Of a stretch of 13,143 nucleotides of DNA, positions 6,609 through 13,143 are shown one piece after another (position 1 is the first letter of the stretch; the number at the start of each line of letters is the position of its first letter). The notes beneath the pieces were generated by a model. The model was not told the DNA's origin. It did not search any database and saw only the letters and a program-made list of their open reading frames with translations. The translations under genes and the position numbers were made by a program. Location of the stretch: assembly GCA_009886815.1 (NCBI GenBank), contig QXYP01000178.1:1-13143 (forward strand). The letters run 5' to 3'. This DNA is from Halieaceae bacterium. GTDB lineage: Bacteria; Pseudomonadota; Gammaproteobacteria; Pseudomonadales; Halieaceae.

Positions 6609-7463
6609 TCAGGCGCTGTAGCGATGGTGAGCGAAGAGTGATTGGGCTGCTGCCCATACCGCTCCAGCCTTGCCACCACTGACGCTATGGCCGTCAATGG
6701 CGATAACAGGTGCAATTTCTTTGGTCGAACTAGTGAGCCAGACCTCATCGGCAGCCATAACTTCAGTACGCGAAACAGCGCGCTCTTCAACGCTCCAGCC
6801 GTCTCCCCGCAAAATATCGACCAGCATGTTACGGGTTACACCCGGTAACTTTTCAATGTCCAGAGGTGGTGTGATCACCGTTTTATTTTGCACGATAAAG
6901 ACATTGCAGGCAGCAGCTTCTGTGAGCTCTTCTTGCTCATTAAACAGAATAATTTCATCTGCACCCGAGTCAACGCCTTCCATCATGTGCAGCACATTTC
7001 CCAGTAGCGCAACAGATTTAATGTCGCAGCGCTTCCAGCGACGATCTGTGGCAGTTGCCACTTGGTAGCAGGTCGCCTTGTCAGGATCACCATTGCAGGG
7101 GGCATTTACGGTAAAGGTGTAGGCAAAAACGGTGGGTTGGCAGTCGACGGGAAATCGGTGATTTCGAACCGGAGAAGTTCCACGCGTTACCTGAAGATAG
7201 ACACCCTGATAGTCACCTGCATTTTGCGCGGTTAATTTAGAAAAAAGTGTGTGCCACTTGTCTGCTGTGAGGGGGTTTTCAAGTTGAATTGCTGCTAAGC
7301 CCTGATCGAGACGCTGCATGTGCCGTTTAAAGCCGACCAGCTGACCGTTGTAGGAGGGTATTACCTCGTAGATACCGTCACCAAATAAGAAGCCACGATC
7401 CATCGGAGAAATACGTGCCTCCTCTAAAGGTACAAACTCACCGTTAAGGTAGGCGATGGTCAT
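6609..7463 (-). CDS. dat: D-amino-acid aminotransferase (D-alanine transaminase)
   Basis: This 284-residue fold-type IV PLP aminotransferase would catalyse D-alanine + 2-oxoglutarate to pyruvate + D-glutamate, in both directions and on other D-amino acids. The Schiff-base lysine is K149 in CDIKSVALLGNVL. E182 in LTEAAACN contacts the PLP nitrogen. Y32 in GDGIYE and the substrate-carboxylate pair R100/H102 in SPVRNHRFP match the R-x-H signature of D-specific enzymes and differ from branched-chain or 4-amino-4-deoxychorismate members. LPGVTRNMLVDIL at 206-218 is the family phosphate-binding region. Length matches Bacillus D-AAT (about 283). The ATG overlaps the upstream stop (ATGA), and a GGGGGT run about 9 nt upstream may act as ribosome binding site. 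It sits between the DUF4392 cyclase-like gene and alr, which strongly supports D-alanine/D-glutamate as physiological substrates. Confidence 0.93.
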   Translation of the reverse strand: MTIAYLNGEFVPLEEARISPMDRGFLFGDGIYEVIPSYNGQLVGFKRHMQRLDQGLAAIQLENPLTADKWHTLFSKLTAQNAGDYQGVYLQVTRGTSPVRNHRFPVDCQPTVFAYTFTVNAPCNGDPDKATCYQVATATDRRWKRCDIKSVALLGNVLHMMEGVDSGADEIILFNEQEELTEAAACNVFIVQNKTVITPPLDIEKLPGVTRNMLVDILRGDGWSVEERAVSRTEVMAADEVWLTSSTKEIAPVIAIDGHSVSGGKAGAVWAAAQSLFAHHRYSA

Positions 7464-8308
7464 TCGTTGTTACCCCCACTAATTATTAGCCTGATCTCTT
7501 GAATAAGAGCCTCACCCACAGCAGCCTCAAAGCCATCTTCAGTATTAGTTGGCTCGTGGCTTACGCCGTCGACAGCGCCTAAGTCTACGCAACGCTGGAG
7601 CAGCGCATCGGTATCAAGCCAGTCTAGGACCGGACGGTCGCACAACGCTTCAGCGATGGCGATCAATGCATAGGCCCCCCAGTTTGAGACGTCGGCAACA
7701 ATAAGCTCATCGCATCCGATACGTGCTGGCTTTATATCAAGTCTGTCCAGTATCTGGCCAGCCCGACCCATACCCGCTTCATTGCCACCATCGCCAATGG
7801 CAATAACGGGACAAGTTGCCAGCTCTAAAAGCGGCTCCACGGGGCGGCAGGCCTCGGTGATGTCTTTTCCCGCAATATTGTAGAAGCGGCCGTCTGCTGC
7901 GGCCCCAGGTCTTTCAATGACAATAATGAGTGAGGGTGATAGATCAAGCAGCAGCCCCTGTGCTTCAGCGTGAGCCCCCTCATAGTCAAAGCTCTTAAGT
8001 GGATAAGTTCGAATCGACTCGCCCAAAGCGCGGATGATGGCATCACCGGTTAAAAGCCAGGGTGTGCGGCCTAAGCTCTCTAAAAAGTGATAAAGCGCAA
8101 ACGCGCCGGGTGGGCCGTCAGTCTCAAAGGTTCCTGCTACTGGGAATCCAGTACAAATGATGATGTTCCCTTCCGCTGCAATAGTGCTTTGTGCGGCACG
8201 CAGAAGATAACTGGATGGCAGCGACTCTTGTACCATCCGCATGCCCCTAGGGTTTCGGGCAACCAGAGCACGCTCTATTTGGCGACTGATGTCTGCTGAA
8301 GGGATCAA
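7460..8308 (-). CDS. DUF4392 protein (C-terminal-domain homologue of D-glutamate cyclase DGLUCY)
   Basis: This 282-residue protein resembles the DUF4392 family, known as the C-terminal domain of the mitochondrial D-glutamate cyclase that forms 5-oxo-D-proline from D-glutamate. Conserved-looking blocks are GFPVAGTFETDGPPGA at 54-69, IERPGAAADGRFYN at 131-144, IGDGGNEAGMG at 171-181 and VADVSNWGAYAL at 204-215. There is no signal peptide or membrane segment, so it is cytoplasmic. The start is TTG at 8308, overlapping the pxpC stop as TTGA; the next Met is residue 23 and would trim a region that looks part of the fold. It has no strong ribosome binding site, so translation probably depends on pxpC. 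The catalytic role of this half alone is not established to my knowledge. Partnership with the operon's DUF1445 protein is inference from the eukaryotic fusion. Confidence 0.85.
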   Translation of the reverse strand: MIPSADISRQIERALVARNPRGMRMVQESLPSSYLLRAAQSTIAAEGNIIICTGFPVAGTFETDGPPGAFALYHFLESLGRTPWLLTGDAIIRALGESIRTYPLKSFDYEGAHAEAQGLLLDLSPSLIIVIERPGAAADGRFYNIAGKDITEACRPVEPLLELATCPVIAIGDGGNEAGMGRAGQILDRLDIKPARIGCDELIVADVSNWGAYALIAIAEALCDRPVLDWLDTDALLQRCVDLGAVDGVSHEPTNTEDGFEAAVGEALIQEIRLIISGGNNE

Positions 8309-9285
8309 AGGGCCGTGTTTCCCAAGCTAGTCAGGGCCTTGAGGTGCGTCTCTTCATAGTGGTCGTGTAACCAAACAATTTGCTCTGCAGTCGTTGGGCT
8401 TATTGCTTCGAGTTTAACCATTTGTCCAGCTCTTGCTTGCCCAAGTCGCACCCGGTCTGGTGGAATAATGACCCCCAGCTGAGGGTAGCCGCCCATGGTT
8501 TGGCGGTCATTCAAAAGTACCAGAGGCTGTCCGTCCGGGGGAACTTGAATCGAGCCTAAACACGTGGCCTCTGACCAAAGTTTTGTCAGGCCAGTGTCAA
8601 TCGGATTTCCGCTCAGAGGGATGGCCATACGATTGGCGGCTCCGGAAATACTAAAGGTTTTCTCACACAAGGTTTCTCTGCAGGACTCGGTCACTTCGTC
8701 GTAATGCATGCCAGGTATAAATCTCAAGTGGAGAATATCAGTGTGGAGCTGCGTTTCATCGCGTTGTCGACGTTCTCCGCGGGGGCGCATCTTCGGGACA
8801 TCTTGCGGTACTGGCAGATCGGCAACCGGCAACAAATCCCCGGGCTGTAAGGCTTGCCCATTCAGCCCGCCAAAGCCTTCGCGAATAACCGTACTGCGGC
8901 TCCCCAGAACAGCTGGGGTAGTAATACCGCCTTTCACAGCCAGGTAACTGTACGTACCGGTCAGAGTTCTGCCAATGGTAATGGTCGAATTGGCCTCGAC
9001 ATATAAGGGCTGATCAATTGGCTGCTGCTCGTCGTTAATATGCAGCGTGACGGGAGCGCCACATAGCGATACCTGTAAATCGCAGGTTGTCTTTAGGGTC
9101 AAGCCGGCCAAAACGATTTCAATGCCAGCGAGATCGTCTGTATTGCCCAGTAAGCGGTTAGCACAACGAAGTGAGAAGGCGTCTACAGCGCCCCCTGTGG
9201 TGATGCCATGGCCTAAATAACCAAGGCGACCCAGATCCTGCACGGTAGCAAGCAGTCCCGGATTGATCACACTAAGGCCGTTCAC
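8305..9285 (-). CDS. pxpC: 5-oxoprolinase subunit PxpC (KipA-like, biotin-dependent carboxyltransferase family)
   Basis: This 326-residue protein is one of three subunits of prokaryotic ATP-dependent 5-oxoprolinase, which opens 5-oxoproline to glutamate; with PxpB it is related to the two parts of allophanate hydrolase/urea carboxylase. Family features are NPGLLATVQDLGRLGYLGHG at 8-27, the D35-A-F-S start of the first core helix, SGAANRMAIPLSG at 214-226, and PPDGQPLVLLNDRQTMGGYP at 249-268. Length matches E. coli YbgK and B. subtilis KipA (310 to 335). It starts at GTG 9285, overlapping the pxpB stop as GTGA. A second in-frame GTG at codon 6 would cut into the conserved N-terminus, so the first is preferred. 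Cytoplasmic, expected to bind PxpB directly. Identification is secure by motif and gene order. Confidence 0.95.
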   Translation of the reverse strand: MNGLSVINPGLLATVQDLGRLGYLGHGITTGGAVDAFSLRCANRLLGNTDDLAGIEIVLAGLTLKTTCDLQVSLCGAPVTLHINDEQQPIDQPLYVEANSTITIGRTLTGTYSYLAVKGGITTPAVLGSRSTVIREGFGGLNGQALQPGDLLPVADLPVPQDVPKMRPRGERRQRDETQLHTDILHLRFIPGMHYDEVTESCRETLCEKTFSISGAANRMAIPLSGNPIDTGLTKLWSEATCLGSIQVPPDGQPLVLLNDRQTMGGYPQLGVIIPPDRVRLGQARAGQMVKLEAISPTTAEQIVWLHDHYEETHLKALTSLGNTAL

Positions 9286-9956
9286 AGCGTACCGCCCAGA
9301 GAGAGAAATTCATCGCGAGTGATGGGTTTAAAGGACACTTGGTCACCTACGGCGATCAAGCCCGGAGGTGATTGCTCTAAGTCGAAAAGTGGCAGAGGGC
9401 AACGTCCCAACAAGTGCCACCCACCCGGTGAAACTGCGGGATAAACCGCCGTTTGCCGATCGGCGATGGCGACGCTACCTGCGGGTACAGCCCGTCGAGG
9501 GGTCTGTAAACGCGGCATGTCCAGCTGCTCAGAGATGTTTCCTAGGTAACAAAAACCTGGGGAAAATCCGGTGGCAAAAGCCGTATATTGATTACCAGAA
9601 TGCAGCTCAATCACTGCCTGCACTGACAGGCCGCTGTGTTCCGCCACTACTGCCAGGTCTTGGCCCGATTCTTCTGCATACCACACGGGCAATTCAACCG
9701 CTCGCCCGGCGCATTGCTGGCTTCCTACGATGTTATCTAAATCGCCAATGGCTGCCAGTAAGGCTTCTCGAGAAAGCTCGGTAGGATTAAAAAAAAGTGT
9801 GAGGGTTCTGTAGCCAAGCACACAGTCAGTGAGCCCCTTGGGATATTGCTTTGTCAGTCGATCCCGCAGGTCTAAAAGGCTCGCGGTAACAGAAGCACTG
9901 GGTGCGCCATCATAACTCAAGCGAATACCTGTTAGACCGGCATAGCTCCAGTGCAT
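9282..9956 (-). CDS. pxpB: 5-oxoprolinase subunit PxpB (KipI-like)
   Basis: This 224-residue protein is the KipI/allophanate-hydrolase-subunit-1-type component of 5-oxoprolinase, forming the ATP-using part with PxpC. The C-terminal cyclophilin-like domain shows ELHSGNQYTAFATGFSPGF at 117-135, then PRRAVPAGSVAIADRQTAVY at 153-172 and SPGGWHLLGRCPLPLFD at 176-192, all hallmarks of the family. Length matches E. coli YbgJ (218) and KipI (240). The ATG at 9956 lies 3 nt after the pxpA stop, and its own stop overlaps the pxpC start by 4 nt. In B. subtilis the homologue was first described as an inhibitor of the sporulation kinase KinA; beside pxpA and pxpC the enzymatic role is far more likely. Confidence 0.95.
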   Translation of the reverse strand: MHWSYAGLTGIRLSYDGAPSASVTASLLDLRDRLTKQYPKGLTDCVLGYRTLTLFFNPTELSREALLAAIGDLDNIVGSQQCAGRAVELPVWYAEESGQDLAVVAEHSGLSVQAVIELHSGNQYTAFATGFSPGFCYLGNISEQLDMPRLQTPRRAVPAGSVAIADRQTAVYPAVSPGGWHLLGRCPLPLFDLEQSPPGLIAVGDQVSFKPITRDEFLSLGGTL

Positions 9957-9959
9957 CGG

Positions 9960-10754
9960 TCAGCCTGCAGGTGTTTGTAGCGCTGTACGGATCGCCCTGA
10001 GCATCTCTAATGCCGCAGGAGTATCTCCGTGTACACAAAGGGTATCGGGGACAATGTTGAGTTTGTGTCCCTTAACGCTGCGTAGCGTACCCGAGGCGAT
10101 GGCCTTCGCCTGGGCGATCGCCGCCTCGAGATCCAAAAGTGCACCGGGCTTATCCCTTGGAACCAAATAACCGGCCCGTGTATATCCTCTGTCCGCAAAG
10201 GCCTCAAAACGTAAACTCAAGCCATAATCAAAGGCCGTTGCAACGGATTTTTTATCTCTGGGAGTGGCAAGCATGACTAACTCAAGGGAACGATAATAGG
10301 AGGCAACGGCTTGCATGATTGTTCGTTCGAGTTCGGCGCTGGTGTTCATATCGTTGTACAGGGCCCCGTGCGGCTTTACATAGGTGACACGTCCCCCATA
10401 GGTCCGGGCCATACCGTCTAGCGCAGAGATTTGATAGTGAATACAGTCAATAAGCTCCTGACCCCGGAGATTCATTGAGCGACGGCCAAAGCCCTGTAAA
10501 TCCGGATAAGCGACGTGGGCGCCAATTTCCACTTTATGGCGCTTGGCGAGTTTGACGGTCTCACGGATGATTCTAGGGTCACCGCCATGATAACCGCAGG
10601 CCACGTTTGCGCAGTCGATGAGGGGCATAATTTCCTCATCGCAGCCCATTTTATAGGCGCCAAAACCTTCGCCTAAATCACAGTTCAGTTTAATGCTTAA
10701 GGGGCTGGGTTGTTTTTTTCGGGCGCGGCTAACAACTCTCGTGACGGCTTTCAC
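9960..10754 (-). CDS. pxpA: 5-oxoprolinase subunit PxpA (LamB/YcsF family), with N-terminal extension
   Basis: This 264-residue protein is the LamB/YcsF-family subunit of 5-oxoprolinase. The core carries [10 protein letters not shown] at 23-32, [12 protein letters not shown] at 49-60, [15 protein letters not shown] at 78-92, VKPHGALYN at 126-134, [15 protein letters not shown] at 187-201 and [10 protein letters not shown] at 237-246, so all key His/Asp-rich motifs are present. Typical members begin almost at the DLGEG motif. Here about 20 basic residues ([20 protein letters not shown]) precede it. GTG at 10754 is the only ATG, GTG or TTG codon before the core in this frame, and it overlaps the DUF1445 stop as GTGA, so the extension seems genuine unless a rare ATT at codon 21 is used. 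The codons include a run of seven A, but the frame is open throughout. Confidence 0.95.
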   Translation of the reverse strand: MKAVTRVVSRARKKQPSPLSIKLNCDLGEGFGAYKMGCDEEIMPLIDCANVACGYHGGDPRIIRETVKLAKRHKVEIGAHVAYPDLQGFGRRSMNLRGQELIDCIHYQISALDGMARTYGGRVTYVKPHGALYNDMNTSAELERTIMQAVASYYRSLELVMLATPRDKKSVATAFDYGLSLRFEAFADRGYTRAGYLVPRDKPGALLDLEAAIAQAKAIASGTLRSVKGHKLNIVPDTLCVHGDTPAALEMLRAIRTALQTPAG

Positions 10755-11554
10755 AGTATGGCGAGTCCTGTATTGGGCTTATCGGATACCAGCATATAGC
10801 CGGGAGCATGGGTAAAGGCCAGAGGCACTTTGGCGTTTTCAAGTGCTACCTGCGGAGTAACACCGCAGGCCCAAAATAAAGGGACTTCGTGTTCTGCTAT
10901 CGACACGGCCTCTCCAAAATCGGGGTCTTGCAGGCTTTCGATACCGATTTGTGTGGGGTCGCCAAAATGAATGGGTGCGCCGTGAACGGCCGGGAAGCGG
11001 GTGCAAATTTGAATGGCTCTTATCGCGTCTTTAGGTTTCATGGGGCGCATGCTAACAACGACGTTGCCTGCGAAGGGGCCCGCGCTAATGCACGGTAGAT
11101 TAGTTCGAAACATGGGGACATTCACCCCTTCGGATATATTGCGTATTTCGAGTCCATCGGCGATGAGCGCCTCTTCGAAAGAAAATGAGCAGCCGAGTGC
11201 GAAAGCTACGCAGTCATCGGCCCAATGATCGAGTAGATGATCAGGCTCCTCGGTTAATACCCCGTTCTCCCAGCGTCGATATCGAGGTAGGTCGGTGCGA
11301 ACATCAATATCCGCGCCGAGCTCGGGTAAACTGAAATCTCCGGGCTCAGGGCTTACGGCCAGGAGAGGGCAGGGCTTTGGATTGCGCCGACAAAAATCGG
11401 CGAAGTCGCTGGCGTAATTTTGAGGGATGATCACCAAATTACACTGGACGAAACCGGGGGCGAGACCACTGGTAGGTTCTGTGAGGTTGCCCTGGCGTGC
11501 AGCAAGACGCAGCTGTTTGGGCGCCATGGACTTATGCGGGTCACCAACGGTCAC
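10751..11554 (-). CDS. DUF1445 protein (putative hydro-lyase; N-terminal-half homologue of D-glutamate cyclase)
   Basis: This is a 267-residue DUF1445/UPF0317 protein (YcsI-like), the family forming the N-terminal half of mitochondrial D-glutamate cyclase DGLUCY, which converts D-glutamate to 5-oxo-D-proline. From the chosen start, blocks include [15 protein letters not shown] near residue 28, [67 protein letters not shown] and [11 protein letters not shown], all typical of the family. I place the start at GTG 11554 because AAAGGAGGT (11567-11559) lies 5 nt upstream and the length then fits the usual 260 to 270. The longer ATG start at 11635 would add 27 unrelated residues and overlap the divergent gene. 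Methionine at 11527 is another fallback. It is first in the operon and overlaps pxpA by 4 nt. YcsI also neighbours pxp genes in Bacillus. Confidence 0.9.
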   Translation of the reverse strand: MTVGDPHKSMAPKQLRLAARQGNLTEPTSGLAPGFVQCNLVIIPQNYASDFADFCRRNPKPCPLLAVSPEPGDFSLPELGADIDVRTDLPRYRRWENGVLTEEPDHLLDHWADDCVAFALGCSFSFEEALIADGLEIRNISEGVNVPMFRTNLPCISAGPFAGNVVVSMRPMKPKDAIRAIQICTRFPAVHGAPIHFGDPTQIGIESLQDPDFGEAVSIAEHEVPLFWACGVTPQVALENAKVPLAFTHAPGYMLVSDKPNTGLAIL

Positions 11555-11558
11555 TTTT

Positions 11559-11567
11559 ACCTCCTTT
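11559..11567 (-). promoter_or_regulatory. Strong Shine-Dalgarno that fixes the DUF1445 start
   Basis: Read on the minus strand this is AAAGGAGGT, a near-perfect anti-16S match, 5 nt before a GTG codon at 11554-11552. It lies inside the frame that would be used from the upstream ATG at 11635, which argues that GTG is the true start of the operon's first gene. Confidence 0.85.
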
Positions 11568-11626
11568 GCTTTAACTCGCGGCGAGCTCTTGTATAGTAAG
11601 CGAAACATACCATTGCGAGTACCCCG
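11568..11626. promoter_or_regulatory. Divergent promoter region with overlapping -10-like boxes and inverted repeats
   Basis: TATAGT (11592-11597, plus strand) could be a -10 for the acyl-CoA synthetase gene. On the minus strand the same bases give TACTAT and TATACA, candidates for the D-glutamate operon, so the two promoters would compete. No good -35 is seen for either, suggesting activator dependence. ACTCGC (11574-11579), GCGAGC (11581-11586) and GCGAGT (11615-11620) are related short elements. The first two make a CTCGC-G-GCGAG palindrome and the first and third an inverted pair bracketing the -10 boxes. Consensus inference only. Confidence 0.45.
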
Positions 11627-13143
11627 ATGCCCCATATATCAATTACTGCAGCAGAAACACCCCACAAACCGGCCTTCATTATGGCGAACTCTGGTGAAAT
11701 GGTGACCTATGGCGAGTTAGAAGCCAGAAGTAATCAGGTTGCACATTTGTTTCGCCTTTGCGGACTTCAGTCAGGTGATCACGTCGCGATCATGGTGGAA
11801 AACTGCCGGCAGTTTCTCGAAATTACAACCGGTGCCATGCGCTCCGGTATTATTTTCACGCCGATCAGTACGCACCTCAAAGCCGATGAGACGGCGTATA
11901 TTTTAGAGAATTGCGGTGCACAGTTGTTCGTTGCGTCCCATTCGCTAACCTCAGTGGCCCTTCATATGGTGGGCAGCGCCGAGGCTCTCAAGCACTTTTA
12001 TATGATTGGCGGTATCGAAGACGGATTTTTATCCTGGGAGGAAACCGTCGATGTGTTGCCTGTGTCGCCTATTGATGACCAAGCTATGGGCACCACCATG
12101 CTGTATTCGTCGGGCACTACGGGCAAGCCCAAGGGGGTTTATAACAAGCCTTATACCGAAATTTTTGATGAGCCACTGCCGCTAACGCTGTCCTTGGGCG
12201 CGGCTTTTGGATTTGGCCCCGAAACCACCTATCTATCTCCGGCGCCGCTTTATCACGCTGCGCCGTTACACTACAACATGGTGGTGCTCGATACGGGTGG
12301 CACTTCCATCATCATGGAAAAGTTCAACGCCATCCGAGCTTTGGAGCTGATACAAGAGCACAGAATTACCCACAGTCAGTGGGTGCCCATTATGTTTGTC
12401 CGAATGCTCAAGCTACCCGAAGATCAGCGTAATCAGTTCGATACCAGCTCAATGCAGGTGGCTATTCATGCGGCTGCTCCGTGCCCCATCGATGTTAAAG
12501 AGCAAATGATAAATTGGTGGGGGCCGGTGATCCTTGAATACTATTCATCGAGCGAGGGTGCGGGTTTTACCTTGATAGACTCCAATGATTGGCTCAACCA
12601 CAAAGGCTCAGTGGGACGCCCCTTGTTTGGCGTACCTCATGTGTTAGACGAGGAGGGCAATGAACTGCCCGCTGGGGAGGTTGGGAGCATCTGGTTTTCC
12701 GATATCGCTAATAAATTTGAATACCATAATGAGCCGACTAAGACCGCAGAGGCTTACAACAAAGATGGTTGGACCTCTGTGGGTGACATGGGTTACCTCG
12801 ATGAAGAGGGCTATTTGTATCTCACCGACCGTAAGAATTTCACCATTATTTCCGGTGGGGTCAATATTTATCCTGCAGAAATCGAAAACCTGTTAATCAA
12901 TCATGACAAGGTCGCCGACGTGGCCGTTTTTGGCGTGCCCTGCGATGAATTTGGTGAGTCCGTTCAGGCCGTAGTCCAGCCTGCAAGTTGGGGCGATGCG
13001 ACAGATGAAACAGCGATGGAGCTTATGGAGTGGCTCAAAGAGCGACTGTCGCACATCAAAATCCCTAAAAACCTCGATTTCATGGAGCAGCTTCCCAGGA
13101 TGGACAATGGCAAGCTCTACAAGCGCCACTTGATGGAGGCGTA
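11627..13143 (+). CDS. Acyl-CoA synthetase (class I AMP-forming ligase), cut at the window end
   Basis: This frame stays open for 505 codons to the window edge. The enzyme activates a carboxylic acid with ATP to an acyl-adenylate and transfers it to CoA. Motifs are the P-loop [11 protein letters not shown] at 160-170, YYSSSEG at 305-311, GSVGRP at 327-332, the ribose-binding D387 in VGDMGY, the hinge region DRKN at 401-404 followed by [14 protein letters not shown], and the catalytic lysine K496 in DNGKLYKR. It resembles fatty-acid/aromatic/steroid-type FadD-like ligases; substrate cannot be assigned. The first ATG (11627) is used; its ribosome binding site is weak, and an in-frame stop lies 30 nt upstream. 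The last two bases of the window are ta, so the next codon is either a stop or Tyr, and at most a few residues are probably missing. It is divergent from the D-glutamate operon. ETF genes in the same window would serve its beta-oxidation pathway. Confidence 0.93.
   Translation, partial: MPHISITAAETPHKPAFIMANSGEMVTYGELEARSNQVAHLFRLCGLQSGDHVAIMVENCRQFLEITTGAMRSGIIFTPISTHLKADETAYILENCGAQLFVASHSLTSVALHMVGSAEALKHFYMIGGIEDGFLSWEETVDVLPVSPIDDQAMGTTMLYSSGTTGKPKGVYNKPYTEIFDEPLPLTLSLGAAFGFGPETTYLSPAPLYHAAPLHYNMVVLDTGGTSIIMEKFNAIRALELIQEHRITHSQWVPIMFVRMLKLPEDQRNQFDTSSMQVAIHAAAPCPIDVKEQMINWWGPVILEYYSSSEGAGFTLIDSNDWLNHKGSVGRPLFGVPHVLDEEGNELPAGEVGSIWFSDIANKFEYHNEPTKTAEAYNKDGWTSVGDMGYLDEEGYLYLTDRKNFTIISGGVNIYPAEIENLLINHDKVADVAVFGVPCDEFGESVQAVVQPASWGDATDETAMELMEWLKERLSHIKIPKNLDFMEQLPRMDNGKLYKRHLMEA

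Noticed and set aside
9282..9956. PxpB as a KinA inhibitor-type regulator (KipI)
   Set aside because: That role comes from Bacillus sporulation; immediate linkage to pxpA and pxpC and full enzyme motifs favour the oxoprolinase function.
10713..10719. Seven-base homopolymer in pxpA as a frameshift
   Set aside because: The pxpA frame is open from its overlapping GTG start through all family motifs, so no disruption is needed to explain it.

Overview
This window looks like a chromosomal segment of a marine-type gammaproteobacterium, possibly of the Cellvibrionales/Halieaceae sort. That placement is an inference from protein character and from the gammaproteobacterial layout of an ETF dehydrogenase gene divergent from etfBA; no rRNA or taxonomic marker is present. 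The proteins look intact and base composition appears even throughout, with no insertion sequence, phage gene, tRNA or CRISPR array.

Left part (about 1-3913): the electron-transfer-flavoprotein branch of the respiratory chain. ETF-ubiquinone oxidoreductase is on the minus strand. Divergent from it, etfB and etfA overlap by 4 nt on the plus strand and end in a strong intrinsic terminator. ETF collects electrons from acyl-CoA and related dehydrogenases, and ETF-QO passes them to ubiquinone. The 229-nt region between the two units holds a perfect 19-bp tandem repeat, two candidate promoters for etfBA and a terminator-like hairpin in the presumed etfBA leader. Paired hairpins lie downstream of the ETF-QO gene at the window start.

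Central part (about 3914-11554, all minus strand): a tightly packed operon, in transcription order DUF1445 protein, pxpA, pxpB, pxpC, DUF4392 protein, D-amino-acid aminotransferase (dat), alanine racemase (alr), then after an 89-nt gap a Ppx/GppA exopolyphosphatase. Most junctions are 4-nt stop/start overlaps (GTGA, TTGA, ATGA), so the first seven genes look translationally coupled. DUF1445 and DUF4392 are the two halves of the mitochondrial D-glutamate cyclase DGLUCY, encoded here as separate proteins at either side of the PxpABC 5-oxoprolinase genes. With Dat (D-Ala + 2-oxoglutarate to pyruvate + D-Glu) and Alr (L-Ala to D-Ala), the cluster reads as a D-alanine / D-glutamate / 5-oxoproline / glutamate module. 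This is the most interesting feature of the window. The stereochemical step between 5-oxo-D-proline and L-glutamate is unaccounted for, and no transporter or regulator gene is included.

Right part (11627-13143): a divergent class I acyl-CoA synthetase. The window cuts it after the first two bases of codon 506, essentially at its C-terminus. Its start is separated from the D-glutamate operon start by 72 nt containing overlapping -10-like sequences and short inverted repeats. It is functionally closer to the acyl-CoA/ETF theme than to the D-amino-acid operon.
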